Positions 40,703 through 53,441 of a stretch of DNA of 64,000 bases are shown here, in pieces (position 1 is the stretch's first letter; each line of letters begins with the position of its first letter). The notes below the pieces were generated by a model that was not told the DNA's origin, ran no database searches, and saw only the letters and a list, made by a program, of their open reading frames with translations. The position numbers and the translations under genes are program-made. Origin of the DNA: Adiantum capillus-veneris (Eukaryota > Streptophyta > Polypodiopsida > Polypodiales > Pteridaceae); the NCBI GenBank assembly GCA_014529385.2, contig CM043963.1, positions 4,281,001-4,345,000 of the forward strand, written 5' to 3'.

Positions 40703-43179
40703 TAGGGAGAGAGTTCTTTTAGGGTTAAAAATGAAGAGAGAACTTTGAGGAAAAAATTGAAGAGAGGGGGGTAGCTTGCCTTTCATTCGCATCACATAGA
40801 GCAAGGCCATTTAGATGAGAAGGAGAAAACAAGGTCGGCTCATTTGGGAAGAGGGAGTGGAGGCATCGATTAGACACACATGACAAATGTGTGACTTGCA
40901 CACGCACTCATGTTACGCCAATCACTTTATCAATGCAAGAGGAAGGCCTTTACGGGAAGCAAGATAAGTGTGTATGGTGGTGCTTCTTGGTCCACAAGGT
41001 CAAGAGTATTTTCATGGATCTTTCCTAAGAGGGATGATAGTGATTTAGGCCTAACAATTGGGTGGGCTGGAGGTAGTAAGGAAGTGTAGAGACTGTGGGG
41101 TACTGCATGCCTTTTATCTTTGCAACCACCTTCTCTTATAGATGCCCCCTGACCCTATTTTTAGAAGATCCCTAAAATTAGCATGCTAATGGCCTTGCCC
41201 AGGACCTTGTCTCACCCTTGCTACTCTTGTCCTGATAGGAAGAATCTTCGCACCAAAGACCAACTATGAACTCTACTTTTGAGAAGTGGGTGATTAGACA
41301 TGCTAGATGTCTCAAGGTACATATTATAGGAATTGTTGAAATATCCAAATCTATTTTTGAGAGCTATTATGCACTAAACTTGGCTACAAGGAACTTGAAA
41401 TGTCTTTTGTGTTGTTATCTAGCTTAAATTGAAACACACAAATGAAGCACCCATTTCTTCCATAAGTTTTTAATTTCATATATTGACCTTTAGGCTGGCA
41501 TTCCATGTTGTGTTTATCATGAGATGAAAGGTACGAAGAGCTGGTAAGAACACAACCCAAAAGACAACACTCACCTTATAGGTCCTCAACAGGGAGTCAA
41601 CAAGGACTAGCTTTATGAAGACGGTGATGGTGAAGGCTTGTAAGGCCTATTTTCAACCAGAAGAGAAAGTTTGTAGTGCAATATTTTCCCACTAACTCTG
41701 GCTCTAGTATGTAAGATAGTGATGAAATTCTTCTCACTATACTCCATTTGTACGGCTGCATTCCCTTTGTATGCCTTGTTGTATTCATGAAATATCTTGT
41801 GGATGGCATTGGCTTTCCTATTATTCTTAAGAACACTTGTTTAGCCCTGTTGGCCCACAAAGTGGTGATTGGTATTAAGTTCTTGAGTTCCTCCCATAAA
41901 TTAGGCCTTATCTTGAGTAGATTTTCTAGGGAAAGAGTGCATGCCAATGGGACTGGCAATAGAGCTTGCCCTAAACTTGTGTCCTTTTCCTTATGTGTTC
42001 TATCTTTTGAGCTTGGCACATGCACTCTCTTAGACATAGGTATTCATAATTTCCTAGGTATTCAAGAAGCATAGCTAGAGTGTTTCTATCACTTTCGTGA
42101 TCATGGTTTCACTCTAGGAGGTTTCTAACATAGGCTCATCTCAACAAAATTATTGTAATTCCTTGCCGTCAGTAGCCACTTTGGCATCTCAGCATATCTT
42201 CGATTTCTCCTTGGTCAAACCTTTGATTTGTTTCATGGACCCATGAGGTAGTCCTTGGTGATTGTGCCTCATCAAAGTCTTTTATTTCTCCTTGGTCAAA
42301 ACTTTGATTTGTTTCATGGACCCACTCTATTTACAACCTTTTGTAATTTCATCTCTTTCAGATATTATGGACAACAAAGGTTCATGCTTGTGTTTATAAG
42401 GAGGGTGCAACTCAAAAATGGCTCGTGTCTACTCAAACAAATTTTTGTTGGAGGGAAATTGCCAGTCTCTTCTAGTGCACATGGATATCTTTGGAGGTTC
42501 TTAGCTAGATCCTTTTTAATACCCTCTTGCATCCATGGAAATCTTCATAGCATTGATGGGTTTATTAATTTTTTTAAAAAAATAACTACAGTTCCACCCA
42601 AGGATATACTTGAGACATCCAAAACATAAGGTTTGATTTCTCACTTTACTTTTGAGGGCTCTTGATGCTTTGGAAATTCTAAGTTCTTTTGTGCATTTGA
42701 TCCTTGGGATGGTGAGACAATGAACTCATCTAAACTTCACTAAGTATGTTTTAGCTTGGTCACTGCTTTCTTGGTTAGATTCCTGAAAAGAGGATGTTAA
42801 TGCAAAGGCAATAAAGCGTTCAGCTCCACTACCATTTTCCTCATTTTTAAAAATTCTTCCTAGTCTTAGAACCTTGTTTGAGATTTTTTGGGCTTGGGAG
42901 AGAGCTCTTGTAGCACTGGAATTGTCAGTTGAGGGCATCCTAGGTGAGATGGTTGCTTTGACTTGGGCTCTTGTCACCATTATGAGCAGGAGCAATTCAC
43001 ACTCATTTTAGATTATTAGAGAGAGGGGGCTACTCAAAGATAATGTAATGGAATAATACATCTCTACTTGAACTCATCTTTTGACAAGTGTCTAGGTTCT
43101 TCTTGGCAACGCCACAACCTGCTCATAGTCTACGAACATCTGACCAACTGTCTTTTTTTTGCTCTAACTACTCACGTCA
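40697..43179. other. Unassigned repeat-like DNA with degenerate minus-strand frames
   Basis: The longest open stretch is 41597-42037 (minus), 146 residues with NLLKIRPNLWEELKNLIP and STRYFMNTTRHTKGMQPY. It could be a decayed transposon polyprotein, but I cannot assign it. 42726-42995 (minus) is another 90-residue unassigned frame. Confidence 0.35.
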
Positions 43180-43183
43180 AAGT

Positions 43184-44330
43184 CTAAGGGGAAGTCTTGA
43201 TCACATTACATGTAGATTTCAGGTCTCTTACTAAATTTATAGCTACATGACCACCTGTGGTATCATTCGCAAAAGGCTTTCCCTCTCTATGGTACACTTG
43301 GGTTGTCGCCACCAATGACAATTCCTTGCCTTCACTTGCATGGATTAAAGTTTCCTTGGGCTGCACGATGTTTGCCGCATTTGAATCATTGAGCACATGT
43401 GATCTTGCATATAATGTAATGTATGATGACAATGGAAGTGCTTGTGATTTGTCCAAAGGAGGGAAAAAATCATCGTAAGACAAGTCTTTGAGCTCGCTCT
43501 TGGTATAGCCTTGCTTCACGTGCTTCAGAGGGATGGTTGATGCTTCCACATATTAAGAATATATGCACATGTGGCTCTACCCTTTGCCGTCTTTGAGGGG
43601 TTGGATTAGCCTCTAAGAAGTGCATAACAAGATCTTTAGCAAAAAGATGCACCTCTTGGGTTCCTTTGGCATGGAGGAAAAAGTTTCCTATTGTCTTGAC
43701 CTAACCTGGATATCAAAAGAACCATAATTTTGTTAGCATCAACATCTTAGTAGCCACCCTAAATGTTTCATCTAGAGAGGCATCAACATCCTTTGGTCAA
43801 TAGTCAACAAGGAGGATGGGCTGTTCAAAACAGTTGTCCAAATTTTCGTACCCCTTGGCAAGCAAGGGGTACGAAGCAAGTGAGTTGAAAGCTCTTGATT
43901 TATCAAGACCTCAAGGAAGCATGCTACTAATCACTCTTGGGTTGGCATTTCATTGCATGGACATTTGATTATGTATTGCTTCAACAGTGCAATACTATTC
44001 TCATGGATTTTTCCTCTTTTTGCTTGAAGTACAAAATCTAGGCTAGGGTGTTGTGCTTGCTCGTCTTGATGTGAGATTCTATAAACAACTTTTTTAAGGT
44101 CTCAAAGTCATGGAGCACACATGGATTAGGAATTTGAAATCAGTCCATAATGCTTGTCCCTCTAAAGTGAGACCATCTCCTTCCACCATTATCTTGTGTA
44201 TGCCATTCTTGTTGGGCATTCAAGCCTGGGTTCAGTTAATATGTCAAGCCCATGGGAAACTCCTCCTAAGGCATGCAGATAAACTCCTCTACTTCGTTTA
44301 GAAGTTTGCATGGAAAGAAACTCTATATAT
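43184..44330 (-). pseudogene. Decayed retrotransposon gag-like region
   Basis: Minus-strand frames read, with many stops, LKQYMIKCPCNEMPTQE, a ...FLEVLINQELSTHLLRTLL stretch, LAKGYENLDNCFEQPI, MHLFAKDLVMHFLEANPTPQ and finally YDDFFPPLDKSQALPLSSYI. The spacing and character fit a plant gypsy gag followed by a linker. The assignment rests on style rather than a signature motif. Confidence 0.4.
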
Positions 44331-44378
44331 GTAATAGTTTTTAATCAAATTCACAAGGCGTTATTTTTATTGGTGTCG

Positions 44379-44380
<2 letters not shown>

Positions 44381-44452
<72 letters not shown>
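44381..44452. repeat. (TC)36 microsatellite
   Basis: 72-bp uninterrupted TC tract in the presumed copia LTR. Confidence 0.97.
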
Positions 44453-44455
<3 letters not shown>

Positions 44456-44525
44456 CTGCTGCACACTCTCCAACAACCATGGCTCTTGCTCGCCTTCACC
44501 CACCATAGGTGCAATAACCAGCAAC

Positions 44526-44537
44526 TGGTATCAGAGC
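44526..44537 (+). promoter_or_regulatory. Primer binding site of a copia element
   Basis: TGGTATCAGAGC; the LTR appears to end at about 44523. The left end of that LTR was not found. Confidence 0.85.
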
Positions 44538-45035
44538 CCTTGCCTTGCCTTGCCTTGGTTGGCCTCGGCTCGACAACCGCGCAGGAGCATCCGCTTGTGG
44601 AAGAAACATGGAAGTCATCGACTTGCAAAAAATCAAGCACAATCCACATCAAACTCTTCGCCTTGGGTTTCTGATGATTTTTTGTCACCTTCCCTCCTCC
44701 TAATTCAACATGCTGCAAGCAGAATTTCCATCGATGTCGTGGTCTGCTGCGCTCAAAGTTATTTTGTTTCATTTCACACCGTTTTTTTTAAATTAAAAAA
44801 TTGGCCGCCTTTCTTGAGCCTTTGGGAATTAAGCAAGAGCTTATTCACACCTCGCAAGAGATTTTGCACATCCTCATTTACAACCTCCAAGTTTGGTCAT
44901 AGCATATCAACAGGTGGCTTTGAAGGCTTACAGAAAACTATAAATTTTCAGATCGACAACATATTGGCAAGTTTTTACTCAGAGTTTAAAAACCACAATT
45001 TGAACGACAACAAATCAAAAGTGGTCTTCAACATC

Positions 45036-45960
45036 AAGCTCTGAAAGCTTATGAGAGCGCAGCATATCAAAAGGAGTACAAGAAAGCAAGATACCTTGTA
45101 AAGAATTTCGTGTTTATCAAAACTATCCAAAGGTGTTTTCTTGGTATTATTGCATTGCTCTAATAGCATATGAATAAGCTTGTTTTTTGAGCTACATGAG
45201 AAACACAAAGACGAAGACAAAGCCAACGCAACAACCACCCTCATTACCAAGTTTCTTGAAGGCTTCAATATGGAGTCAAAAGTCGACAAGCTTAATGGTT
45301 CCAGTTTTCACACCTGCCAAATTAAAGTGAAAGGCTATTTAATGCGCAAGAATCTTTGGAGCATGGTCAAGCCCCTATCAATAGACGAAGCAGGCATATC
45401 GGATGTAGTTATGAGAGCACTATATTCTGAGCAACAATGCAAGCACAAGTAAGCATTAGGTATTATGATGACATCTCTCAAAGACGACTTTATTTATTAC
45501 TTGGATGACGTGCAATCTTCTAGTGCTGCCTGGATACAGTTAGAGAAGGTTTTTGGTGCTAAAGCTAAGTATTCAATGACGAGTTTAAAGATGGAGTTGT
45601 ACTCTCTTGCTGTGCGTGCCGATGAAAACATTACATATTTAGCTAACAAACTAAAGAGTATTAAAACTCAACTTGTTTATGTCGAAGCCCCAGTACCAAA
45701 AGAAGATCTCATAGTTGTTTTGTTAAGAAGTTTTCCATTAGATTGTCACGTTTTAAAAGAGAAAGATCCGCTGCCCTCCTTGGATGGATCATCAATTCAT
45801 TGCAGGAAGAAGCAAAAAGGGTATCCCGTACCAATTCTCTCATTATTTCTAGTGCATATACAATATCCCCAATCAGTTCTTCTGATACTCCTAGTGCCTA
45901 TGCAATCACTAATTGTGCTTCTACCTTAGCTTTATCTCGACCATCCATTGGTCTCTTTTA
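45036..45960 (+). pseudogene. Ty1/copia gag, truncated
   Basis: A copia-type gag follows the primer site: ESKVDKLNGSSFHTCQIKVK, GYLMRKNLWSMV, MTSLKDDFIYYLDDVQSSSA, AWIQLEKVFGAKAKYSM, LKMELYSLAVRADENITYLA, then a LLRSFPLDC-like segment. This is the UBN2/gag fold used by plant copia elements. A TAA near 45450 and a frameshift near 45765 break it. At 45961 it passes abruptly into the long G-type LTR, so protease to RT are missing. Confidence 0.85.
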
Positions 45961-47330
45961 GCAAACATACATCTTTAAACTTAAGACAGGGTACAATCAA
46001 TCAAAAACATTGACCATAATAAACCATGAAAAAAACGGCACCCATTCCTTATTCATAATCCAGGGTGGAAACCCATCACCCAAAGTTCAGGGTGCCCATA
46101 CACCAAACCAGCTGCCTATACAACCGGGCAGCTCCCCTAGGATAAAAAAAAATATCTTAACTTATGTAGAAACATCAAGACATGACACGGAGTAGAAAAT
46201 CATCATTCATGGGGGTAACCGACTTATCCATGGCTGAAAAGCCGTCATTATTCATCAATTTATACCAAGGAGTTGGAGGTGTCTTGAGACAAGCTTTCTT
46301 AAGAATGATCAATCATATCTTTCCTGATTCAATCAGTCTTAACCCAAACGATTCTTTCATAATTTACAAACAAATGTACATTGGTGTCTTAAAAGATTCC
46401 TTCTGTTTTTCAGCCAATTTCACCTTTCCTAATTCCTTACCACTCTTTTATGTATGCAATGTTATTACTTAAAAAAGAAATTGAATTATTCAAAACTTAA
46501 ATTATAATTAAGACCCACCTAGGACTTGTCAGGTATTTGTTGCAGTGCTGGGGGCCTGAATGCTCTCCTCAGTAGGCCTACTACTAGGCTCGGCCTTGTG
46601 GTCGTGCGGCGCTCTAGCTCTCTTGGGAATACTACCCTCATCATCAGATTGAGGGTTGGCTTGGGTCCTTTTTGGTGCCATGACTTCTATCCTTATAAAA
46701 GAGGATGTCTATTTATTAGGTAAATTGTCCAAAAACTTGACTTTACCTTCATATTCAATGTAATTCCTCTTTTTAACCCAGTAAGGTAGGTCAAGAAATT
46801 ACTATTTAAGACTACAAATCTAAGTAATTTTTTAGTTTCTTTTATAGATAAAATAACTTTATCACAGCTTTCTTAAGGATTTTCTAAGCTCTCTTAATTT
46901 TCTTTTCAATTTTTGCATCTTTTTTTTCTAATTTTCTTATCTTTATTAAGCTTAAAATCTGCTTATTTTTTCTTAATATTTATTAAATTCATTATCTCCT
47001 ATAGATTGAATTTTTTGAGATTCATATCAATGGTTTATACTTCCACTAATTTTCCTAGAAACTTTTAACAATAATTTCTATTTATTCTATTTACTTTTTA
47101 GCTTAAAAAGGGGTTTTTGGTCTATTATAATAATTACTTAAAATAATTAAATAATTATATTATAGTTACCACAACTAGATGATGATGTTTACCAACTCTG
47201 ATAATTATCTAATTTCTCTCTTTTATTTTTAGTTAAATCAATTTGTTTTATCTTAATTAAATAGCTAGATTAACTCTATGACCATAAGTTAATTATCACT
47301 TTTACTTATAATATTTATTAACTATGATAA

Positions 47331-47491
47331 TGTGATGTGTGGTCGTGTAGGTAGAGTCCGACCACCTAGTGTGGTCGGACATGTTATGGTTGTAACCAAC
47401 TCTCTAGTCTAGCATAATATAAGGAGGTGCTTGCTCCAGGCAAGACACGCTCATTTGGGTTCTACTCTTGTCCACATGTGAGCACACCACA
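47331..47491 (+). repeat. TRIM 5' LTR
   Basis: TGTGATGTGTGGTCGTG to GTGAGCACACCACA, followed at once by TTGGTGGAGTTGACGGG, which is not the usual Met-tRNA primer complement. Confidence 0.93.
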
Positions 47492-47711
47492 TTGGTGGAG
47501 TTGACGGGCATTCACCTGCTTGCACAGTCTTCACTTTCTTACCACAGTTTCTTGCTTCATGTAGCTATGGCATTTTCCATTGAGCCAGACTAGGAGCCCA
47601 AGGGCTTTCGAGGCTCACGCCGTCCTACCGCTTCCAATTCCTAGCCGTTGCACCCCCCCTACAATCCTTCTTCACCCAATAATCTCGCCAGCTCCCCTAT
47701 AGAATAGACCC

Positions 47712-48226
47712 ATGCAAGTAATGCCTCCCCCTGTCTCCGATGCCTTCAAGGACAAATTCAAGCAGGTCGCTCCAAACCTACAGTTCCCTAAGTTCCCTTC
47801 CCAATTTGTGAAGCCTTGCCCTACCATCCCAGTAACCCTACTCACCAAGCTCACCGTCAATTTCGTCTTTCCTTACAAAATTGAGTTGGATGCTAAGGAG
47901 GTTGACATGATAATTGTGCCGGCAACCACTGGACAGATGGGTATTCTTACTGGGCATGTACCCACCATTGAAAAGTAGAAGCCTGTCATCATGTCTGTTC
48001 ATGACAGCTCTGAAGTGACTCAATACTTCGTGAGTGGGGGCTTTGCTTTTGTGTATCCAAACTTTGTTGCAGATGTTATTGTTGTAGATGCATATCCTCT
48101 GGATGTTTTTGATCCGGAGGAAGTAAGGAAAGGGTTGACGGAGTACAATGCGAAGTCTTCTACAACAAGCACGGATGCTGAAAAAGATGAAGCCCAGATT
48201 GGCGTTCAAGTGCATAGTGCACTCTT
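47712..48226 (+). pseudogene. Captured mitochondrial ATP synthase subunit delta' (F1 epsilon type), processed copy
   Basis: Residues 1-88 and the continuation after one in-frame TAG (47976-47978) are collinear with the plant nuclear gene for the F1 central-stalk subunit (bacterial epsilon homologue). The sequence shows LTKLTVNFVFPYKIELDAKE, VDMIIVPATTGQMGILTGHV and PTIEK, then after the stop KPVIMSVHDSSEVTQYFVSG, GFAFV, VVDAYPLDVFDPEEVRKGL and a C-terminal KDEAQIGVQVHSALLS. No introns are present, as expected for an RNA-derived copy. The transit-peptide region before 47712 is out of frame or lost. Substitutions such as TGHV for the usual PGHV fit relaxed selection. It is most likely non-functional. 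Confidence 0.88.
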
Positions 48227-48229
48227 GTC

Positions 48230-49222
48230 AGACAAACAACAGTGTAGCCCTTCCTTTCAATCGATGGCAGCCACCAATCCCAGCTTGTCGTATGACCCAC
48301 TCAACTCTCCAGTATTTGATGCTTCTCATCCCGTTGAGGTGACGACGGTGCCAGAAAACACCTCGATGATGAGCCTACTTTCATGGCTTCACTACTTCAA
48401 GAATGGTTTGTCGGCGCTTGCTTCTTCAAGAATGTCGCTCTCTACAGCGAGATGTCGTCGAGGTGGCCAAGCCAGGTTGGGCTATGATAACGTCAAATGC
48501 ACTATGTATACACCTTCAAGGTCTGTTGCGATGCCCCTTAGTTCACTACCAAATCCAATGTGGCCGCCGCTGATGATGTTGGGTTCTTGGCAGTGTCAAA
48601 TTGATCTCAACGGAACGTCTTTGCTTCCCTGTCCATCAATCCGTTGCATAGTCTGTGCTACAACTTGGCCAAGAAGCAACACATAAGACTGTAGCTGGCA
48701 TTGTATTCTACAAGTGCAAGGATGGGCAGGATGCCACATTCCATTGCCGCTAAAGGTCACCAAGTCGAGATGATTCATTTAGCCTGGAAAATGGCTGCAG
48801 AGCCCAATTCATTAGCTCCTCTCAATTAGTTTTTCCCTGTTTTCATCATGTTCCGTTTGACTTATTTTCTTAACAGTAGATTGTGTTCAATAAAGCATCA
48901 AATCAAGCCACCAAACCGCTTATGGAAATGGGTGAATGTCGCCAAAATATCTTACCCATACCTTAGTTTGTCCTTCCTCATCTTGTCCATTAGATTGGGA
49001 TAGAGACCTAATGTTTGCATAAGCGATATGTACGAGTTCCATGTCTTGATGTTGATCGGCATGATGACGAGTCTAGCCCTCAATTTCAGACCATAGCACC
49101 TAAGACGTTGTATGATCACTCCCCCAAGATGAGGCGTCGGAGTTGATCCCTTTGTGTCGAGTCCTTTCTCAATCCAAAATTGTAAAAACGATGTCCATCT
49201 TTTTTCTCCCTAAGGGGGGAGG
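48230..49222 (+). other. Remaining TRIM internal region
   Basis: 48230-48686 stays open in the same frame but is not ATP synthase. In another frame, 48330-48470 reads HLDDEPTFMASLLQEWFVGA, which may be a second captured exon or chance. 48970-49222 is the conserved 3' end of this family, shared with 2400-2690. Confidence 0.5.
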
Positions 49223-49383
49223 TGTGATGTGTGGTCGTGTAGGTAGAGTCCGACCACCTAGTGTGGTTGGACATGTTATGGTTGTAACCAACTCTCTAGT
49301 CTAGCATAATATAAGGAGGTGCTTGCTCCAGGCAAGACACGCTCATTTGGGTTCTACTCTTGTCCACATGTGAGCACACCACA
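49223..49383 (+). repeat. TRIM 3' LTR
   Basis: Same 161 bp as the 5' LTR except T for C in the GTGTGGT(C/T)GGACATG segment. Confidence 0.93.
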
Positions 49384-50966
49384 ATAAGTATCTTATAATT
49401 ATTTGAGTTGATTAGCTAATTTCTCCTCTATTCTGGCTTAATTAAATAACTAGATTGACTTTATGATCATAAGATAATTATCACAATTTACTTAGAATGT
49501 TTACTAACTTTGATAATTATCCTATAATTATCTAACTTAAATAGATAATTTCCTCTTTATTTTCAGCTAAAATCAATCTATTTTGGCTTAATTAGATAGC
49601 TAAATTAACTTTCTGACCATAAGCTAATTATCAAAGTTTACTTATAAGGTTTACTAACTTTTCTAATTATCTTATATTTTTTTGACTTGATTAGCTAATT
49701 TTTCTCTTTTTTTCAACTAAAATCAATTTGTTTTGGCTTAATTAAATAGTTAAAGTAACTTTTGACCATAATCTAGTTATTTGAGCTTACTTATGATGTT
49801 TGCTAACTTTGATAATTATCTTATAATTATCTAACTTGATTAGCTAATTTCCTTTGTTTATTTTCAACTAGTTTTTTTTGCTTAATTAAATAGCTACATT
49901 AACTTTTTGCTAATGAGATAATTATCCCATGTTTTTAACAATGTTCTCTAGCTTTAATAATTATCTTGTGATTTGTTAAGTTGTTTTTATTGAATTTCTC
50001 TTTAATTTATAGCTAAAAACAATTAATTTTTGTTCAAATTGTTACAAAAATTAATCACAAAATTATGATATAACTATCCTAGCTTATTAATAGTATGATT
50101 AAGCTTTAATAGTTATCTTGAAATTAACTAATCTTGTTTAATATTATTCCCATAATTAAGACCAAAATTAATCATTTTAAGTCCTAATTAGGATTAGTAA
50201 TTAAGTAGACTATTAATCTTCATTAAGATTAAGTAATCAATAGATAAATAATGTATAATATAGTGTTTAATAGTATAGAGTAATATAATCTTCTTAGATT
50301 AATTAAGAAAAATTAGATCTAAACTGTTAATTAATTGGGATTAGCATAATTACATCGCTTAATCACTTAGATTTTTCTCTCTTAGTGATTTCTAAGAAGT
50401 ATCTTGCACAAGAGATTTCTTGCTAGGACTCCGAGTCTGAGTGAAAATGAGAAGCCTAGGGTCCTATTTATAACTTTTTCTGGCACTCACAGGATGAAAA
50501 TAGGAGTTGTTTGCACCTCAAGCATCCCCTAGGCTCAAGATGGTGCCCCCTACTGCTAGTCCAGTCCTTGGCAGGTCAATGATGGCCTCCCCTAGCACTT
50601 GCCCAACTTGGTTGGTCAATTTTACCATTTTTGGATGAATTTTATGCTTTTGTATAAATATCTGGTAAATATCAAATAAGATCTAAGAGGTTAAGGTAAA
50701 GACCTTAGCTTTAATGATTATTTAAAACTATCCAATTATTTTCATAATTTAAAGTGGCACTGAATCTTTCACAGAGGATAGCGATGTCAGTTTTTAATGG
50801 AATTTGGTTATAAAAGTTCCTAGCTATAGGTTTACTGTGATTAAGATTTTAAAACTATTAATTTTAATTGCTTTCGAGATAGTGTTTTACCTGTTTGTAA
50901 TCTCAACTCTTTTTCCTAAAGCTTTGAGTTTATTTCTTTGAAGCTAGAAAAGTGGAAACCTTATAA

Positions 50967-51816
50967 TCACCCCAACTTAAGAATTTGAGATGCCCTCATC
51001 TCAACCGAAATTGGGAAAGTCTTTGAGAAAAGAGGTTTCATTTTCCCAAGTGGCATCTTTCATGGGATAATCTTTGCACCTTAACAAATGTTCCTCATTA
51101 CTGTTAGAGTTCTTTCTAGTTTCAAGGATACAATTTGGTTGGAGTTTCCACAATTCCTTACTAATTACTTGCTACTCAATTCTTCCCAAGAAACTCTTAG
51201 TCTTGAGCCCATCTTAAAAACCTTTACAAACCAATTGTATCATCTCAAAAACCAGGTTAAATCCATTCCATAAAATCCTTATATCCACCTTATGAATATG
51301 AATACGCTCGGTCTAATTGGCCATTCAGAGCAATCAACGTTCGACAAGTATCATGTATTCCAGCTTTGCCAATTTGAACTCTCTTGCCATCTTGAGCAAT
51401 CTGCATTTGGCACAAGCTTCCATTATTGCACCAGAGGTACCCCCTCTGTGCTCTAACTTGGTTGGCCAACAATATGTAAAGGGTTTTAAGAGGTATCATA
51501 CCAACAGTTCTTTTGGCTTCCTATTAGTCTCGTACATTATACTTCCATATCTAGGTCAATTTTGAAGGAAGACTATCTTGTGCACAGGAATGTGAGTTGG
51601 TTTTTGGATAACTATCTCATTTCTAAGATTCAAATTCTACCTTCCTAACGAAAACCTCTTTCTCATTTGCTAGATCTACCTTTAATTTCCATATTGGATG
51701 CTAATTTAACTTTAGATTCCTTAAGTAATTTGGGAAAGAAAATAATGTATATCATTTATAATATATAAGTAGCTCAAAGTTTTACATTATCAGTTTGTAG
51801 TGGTTTACAAAACTGC
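50967..51816 (-). other. G-type element internal region downstream of gag
   Basis: Mostly short broken frames; the longest (51290-51499, minus) is unassigned. No RT or integrase motifs were found, so the element appears to be gag-only. Confidence 0.45.
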
Positions 51817-52720
51817 CTATTGTTGTTGAGTTCTAGGATTGCTAATTGTGGCCAAGCGAGTGGCTCTTTTATCTTCTTTGTTCATTAGGGTTGGTTCTCC
51901 CATGATTGCATAAGATCTGGATCCTCTTGATCTTCCTCTACCTCGTCCTCCATTTCTACCTCCTCTTAGATTGTCTCCTTGATTTATCTGAGTTTGAGGA
52001 ATGGCTCTAGTGGTAATTCTAGGGTTTTTCTCTTTTGGACAATTGTTTCTATAGTGTCCCATTTGATTGCATCCATAGCACCTAACTTTTGGGAAGGTCT
52101 GCTCCAAGTTCACTACTGCAGCTACTCCACGTTGTTGTTATCCTTGGTTGAAAGTTTGTGGCTAGATCTTCCCCTAAAGTTATTATATCCATTATAGTTC
52201 CTTGTAGAGTTGGTTCCTTCAGCTGAAAGAGGCTTGGCCCTGAGAAGGGCATCTTGAATTGATGTAGGCCTCATGGCTTCGAGACGTATACTCAAAGGTT
52301 TGTTGAGGCCCTGACAAAATCGAGTAATTTTTTGCTCCATGGTCATCTGGGGACCATAGCGTTGTAAAGACACAAACTTGGTGTAGTACTCCTCTAGTGA
52401 AATTCATATCTGGTGTAGACCAAAGAATTCATTCATCTTAATAGTCTGATGTGCAGGAGGGAGATAGCGTTCTTTGATTGCCTGCTTCATTTTCTTCCAA
52501 GATGGAATACTCATGGGATTATCTCTGTAGTGTTGCTTCCACCAACGTTTGGCATCTTTGCTGAGACGGAACATACCTAACATTGTTTGGTTTTCTTGGG
52601 CAGTTCTTGCAGCTTTAAAATAGTTGTCCCTAGCATCTAACCATGCTTCGACATCTCGCTCTCAATTGGGTCCCTCTCCCTTGAAGGCAGGGAGTTGGAC
52701 TTGCTTTAGTAGTAATTTCT
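51817..52720 (-). pseudogene. G-type element gag with zinc knuckle
   Basis: Minus strand, with a few stops: RDVEAWLDARDNYFKAARTA, RWWKQHYRDNPMSIPSWKKM, KQAIKERYLPPAHQ, FVSLQRYGPQMTMEQKITRF and CQGLNKPLSIRLEAMRP, the standard retrotransposon gag core. A short linker leads to the knuckle CYGCNQMGHYRNNC and an RGGRNGGRGRGRSRG RNA-binding tail. A TAG (about 52400) and a stop between core and knuckle interrupt it. Confidence 0.85.
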
Positions 52721-53034
52721 TCTCTTGAGTAACAGTGTAAAGTCTATTTATGTGAGTATTACCCTGGGATTGAATTACTGGAATTTAGTACTAGATAAAA
52801 ATCTATCTTACTTATGCTTTTAACCTATCTCATACTAAAAAAAAAATACACACTAGATGAAGACAATTGCCAAACCATAAACAAAACTGCTTATAGCATA
52901 CCCATGAGAACCATAGTATATACAAGAGCTGATATAATCCATGAAGATTCTACTATGTACAAGGGTGACGACAATCCTATACTAGAATCTTGTGGACTTT
53001 GGGTGGATCAGATATAGGGTCAAAATATACAACA

Positions 53035-53441
53035 TCTTTTGGTCCACTAAAAATAGCTATGGGCCTAATTCTACGTGGGTAGGTTACTCTAGACACCTTA
53101 TCAAACACCCACTGATTCTGTGATACTTGGACACCATCTACTACAAGGGTTTCCTTTGGATTCTCTGTCCCAATGAGAAATTATACTTCAATCACTTGAA
53201 GATCTTCATCCCATTTGAGTCTCTTCATATTTAGTGTTAAATGTTCTAACTCTCCCACATCAATGAAGAAAATTTCACCAGATTCTGACCACCTGATTCT
53301 CCAAGTGGGAGGATAAAATATCATGTCTACCCACTTCATCATGATTTTTCGCATTGAATAACGTCGAGATAGGCATGCTCTCATAAACCTAATGTTGAAA
53401 TCCATAAATTTGCGGTCGGCCTGATGGAAATCTTCCTGCAA
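53035..53441 (-). pseudogene. G-type element N-terminal ORF, unassigned
   Basis: Minus-strand reading from 53441: ADRKFMDFNIRFMRACLSRR, MMKWVDMIFYPPTWRIRW and SGEIFFIDVGELEHLTLNMK, a stop at 53181, then PKETLVVDGVQVSQNQWVFD and KVSRVTYPRRIRPIAIFSGP. It lies between the LTR and gag, as a gag N-terminal or leader protein would. I do not recognise the family. Confidence 0.5.

Larger units (their letters stand above)
47331..49383 (+). mobile_element. TRIM-like retrotransposon carrying a host mitochondrial gene
   Basis: 161-bp LTRs at 47331-47491 and 49223-49383 differ at a single base that I can see. Target duplication ATAA. A polypurine tract AAGGGGGGAGG precedes the 3' LTR. The 1.7-kb internal region has no gag or pol; it contains an intronless copy of the ATP synthase delta' subunit gene plus about 0.5 kb of unassigned sequence. 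It must have been mobilised in trans. Confidence 0.9.
45961..50966 (-). repeat. G-type long LTR, left (3') copy, hit by a TRIM element
   Basis: AT-rich, non-coding sequence collinear with 54402-57240 over about 2.9 kb once the TRIM element (47331-49383) is removed. Repeated TAATTATC / TAGCTAATTT / AAATAGCTA words fill both. It ends TTATAATCA next to a reversed purine tract (CCCCAACTT). The first 550 bp seen in the other copy are missing here, cut by the copia fragment. Confidence 0.8.

Noticed and set aside
46010-46740. Three plus-strand frames of 61-96 residues
   Set aside because: They lie in the long G-type LTR and are not conserved in its partner copy at 54.4 kb, which has different frames.
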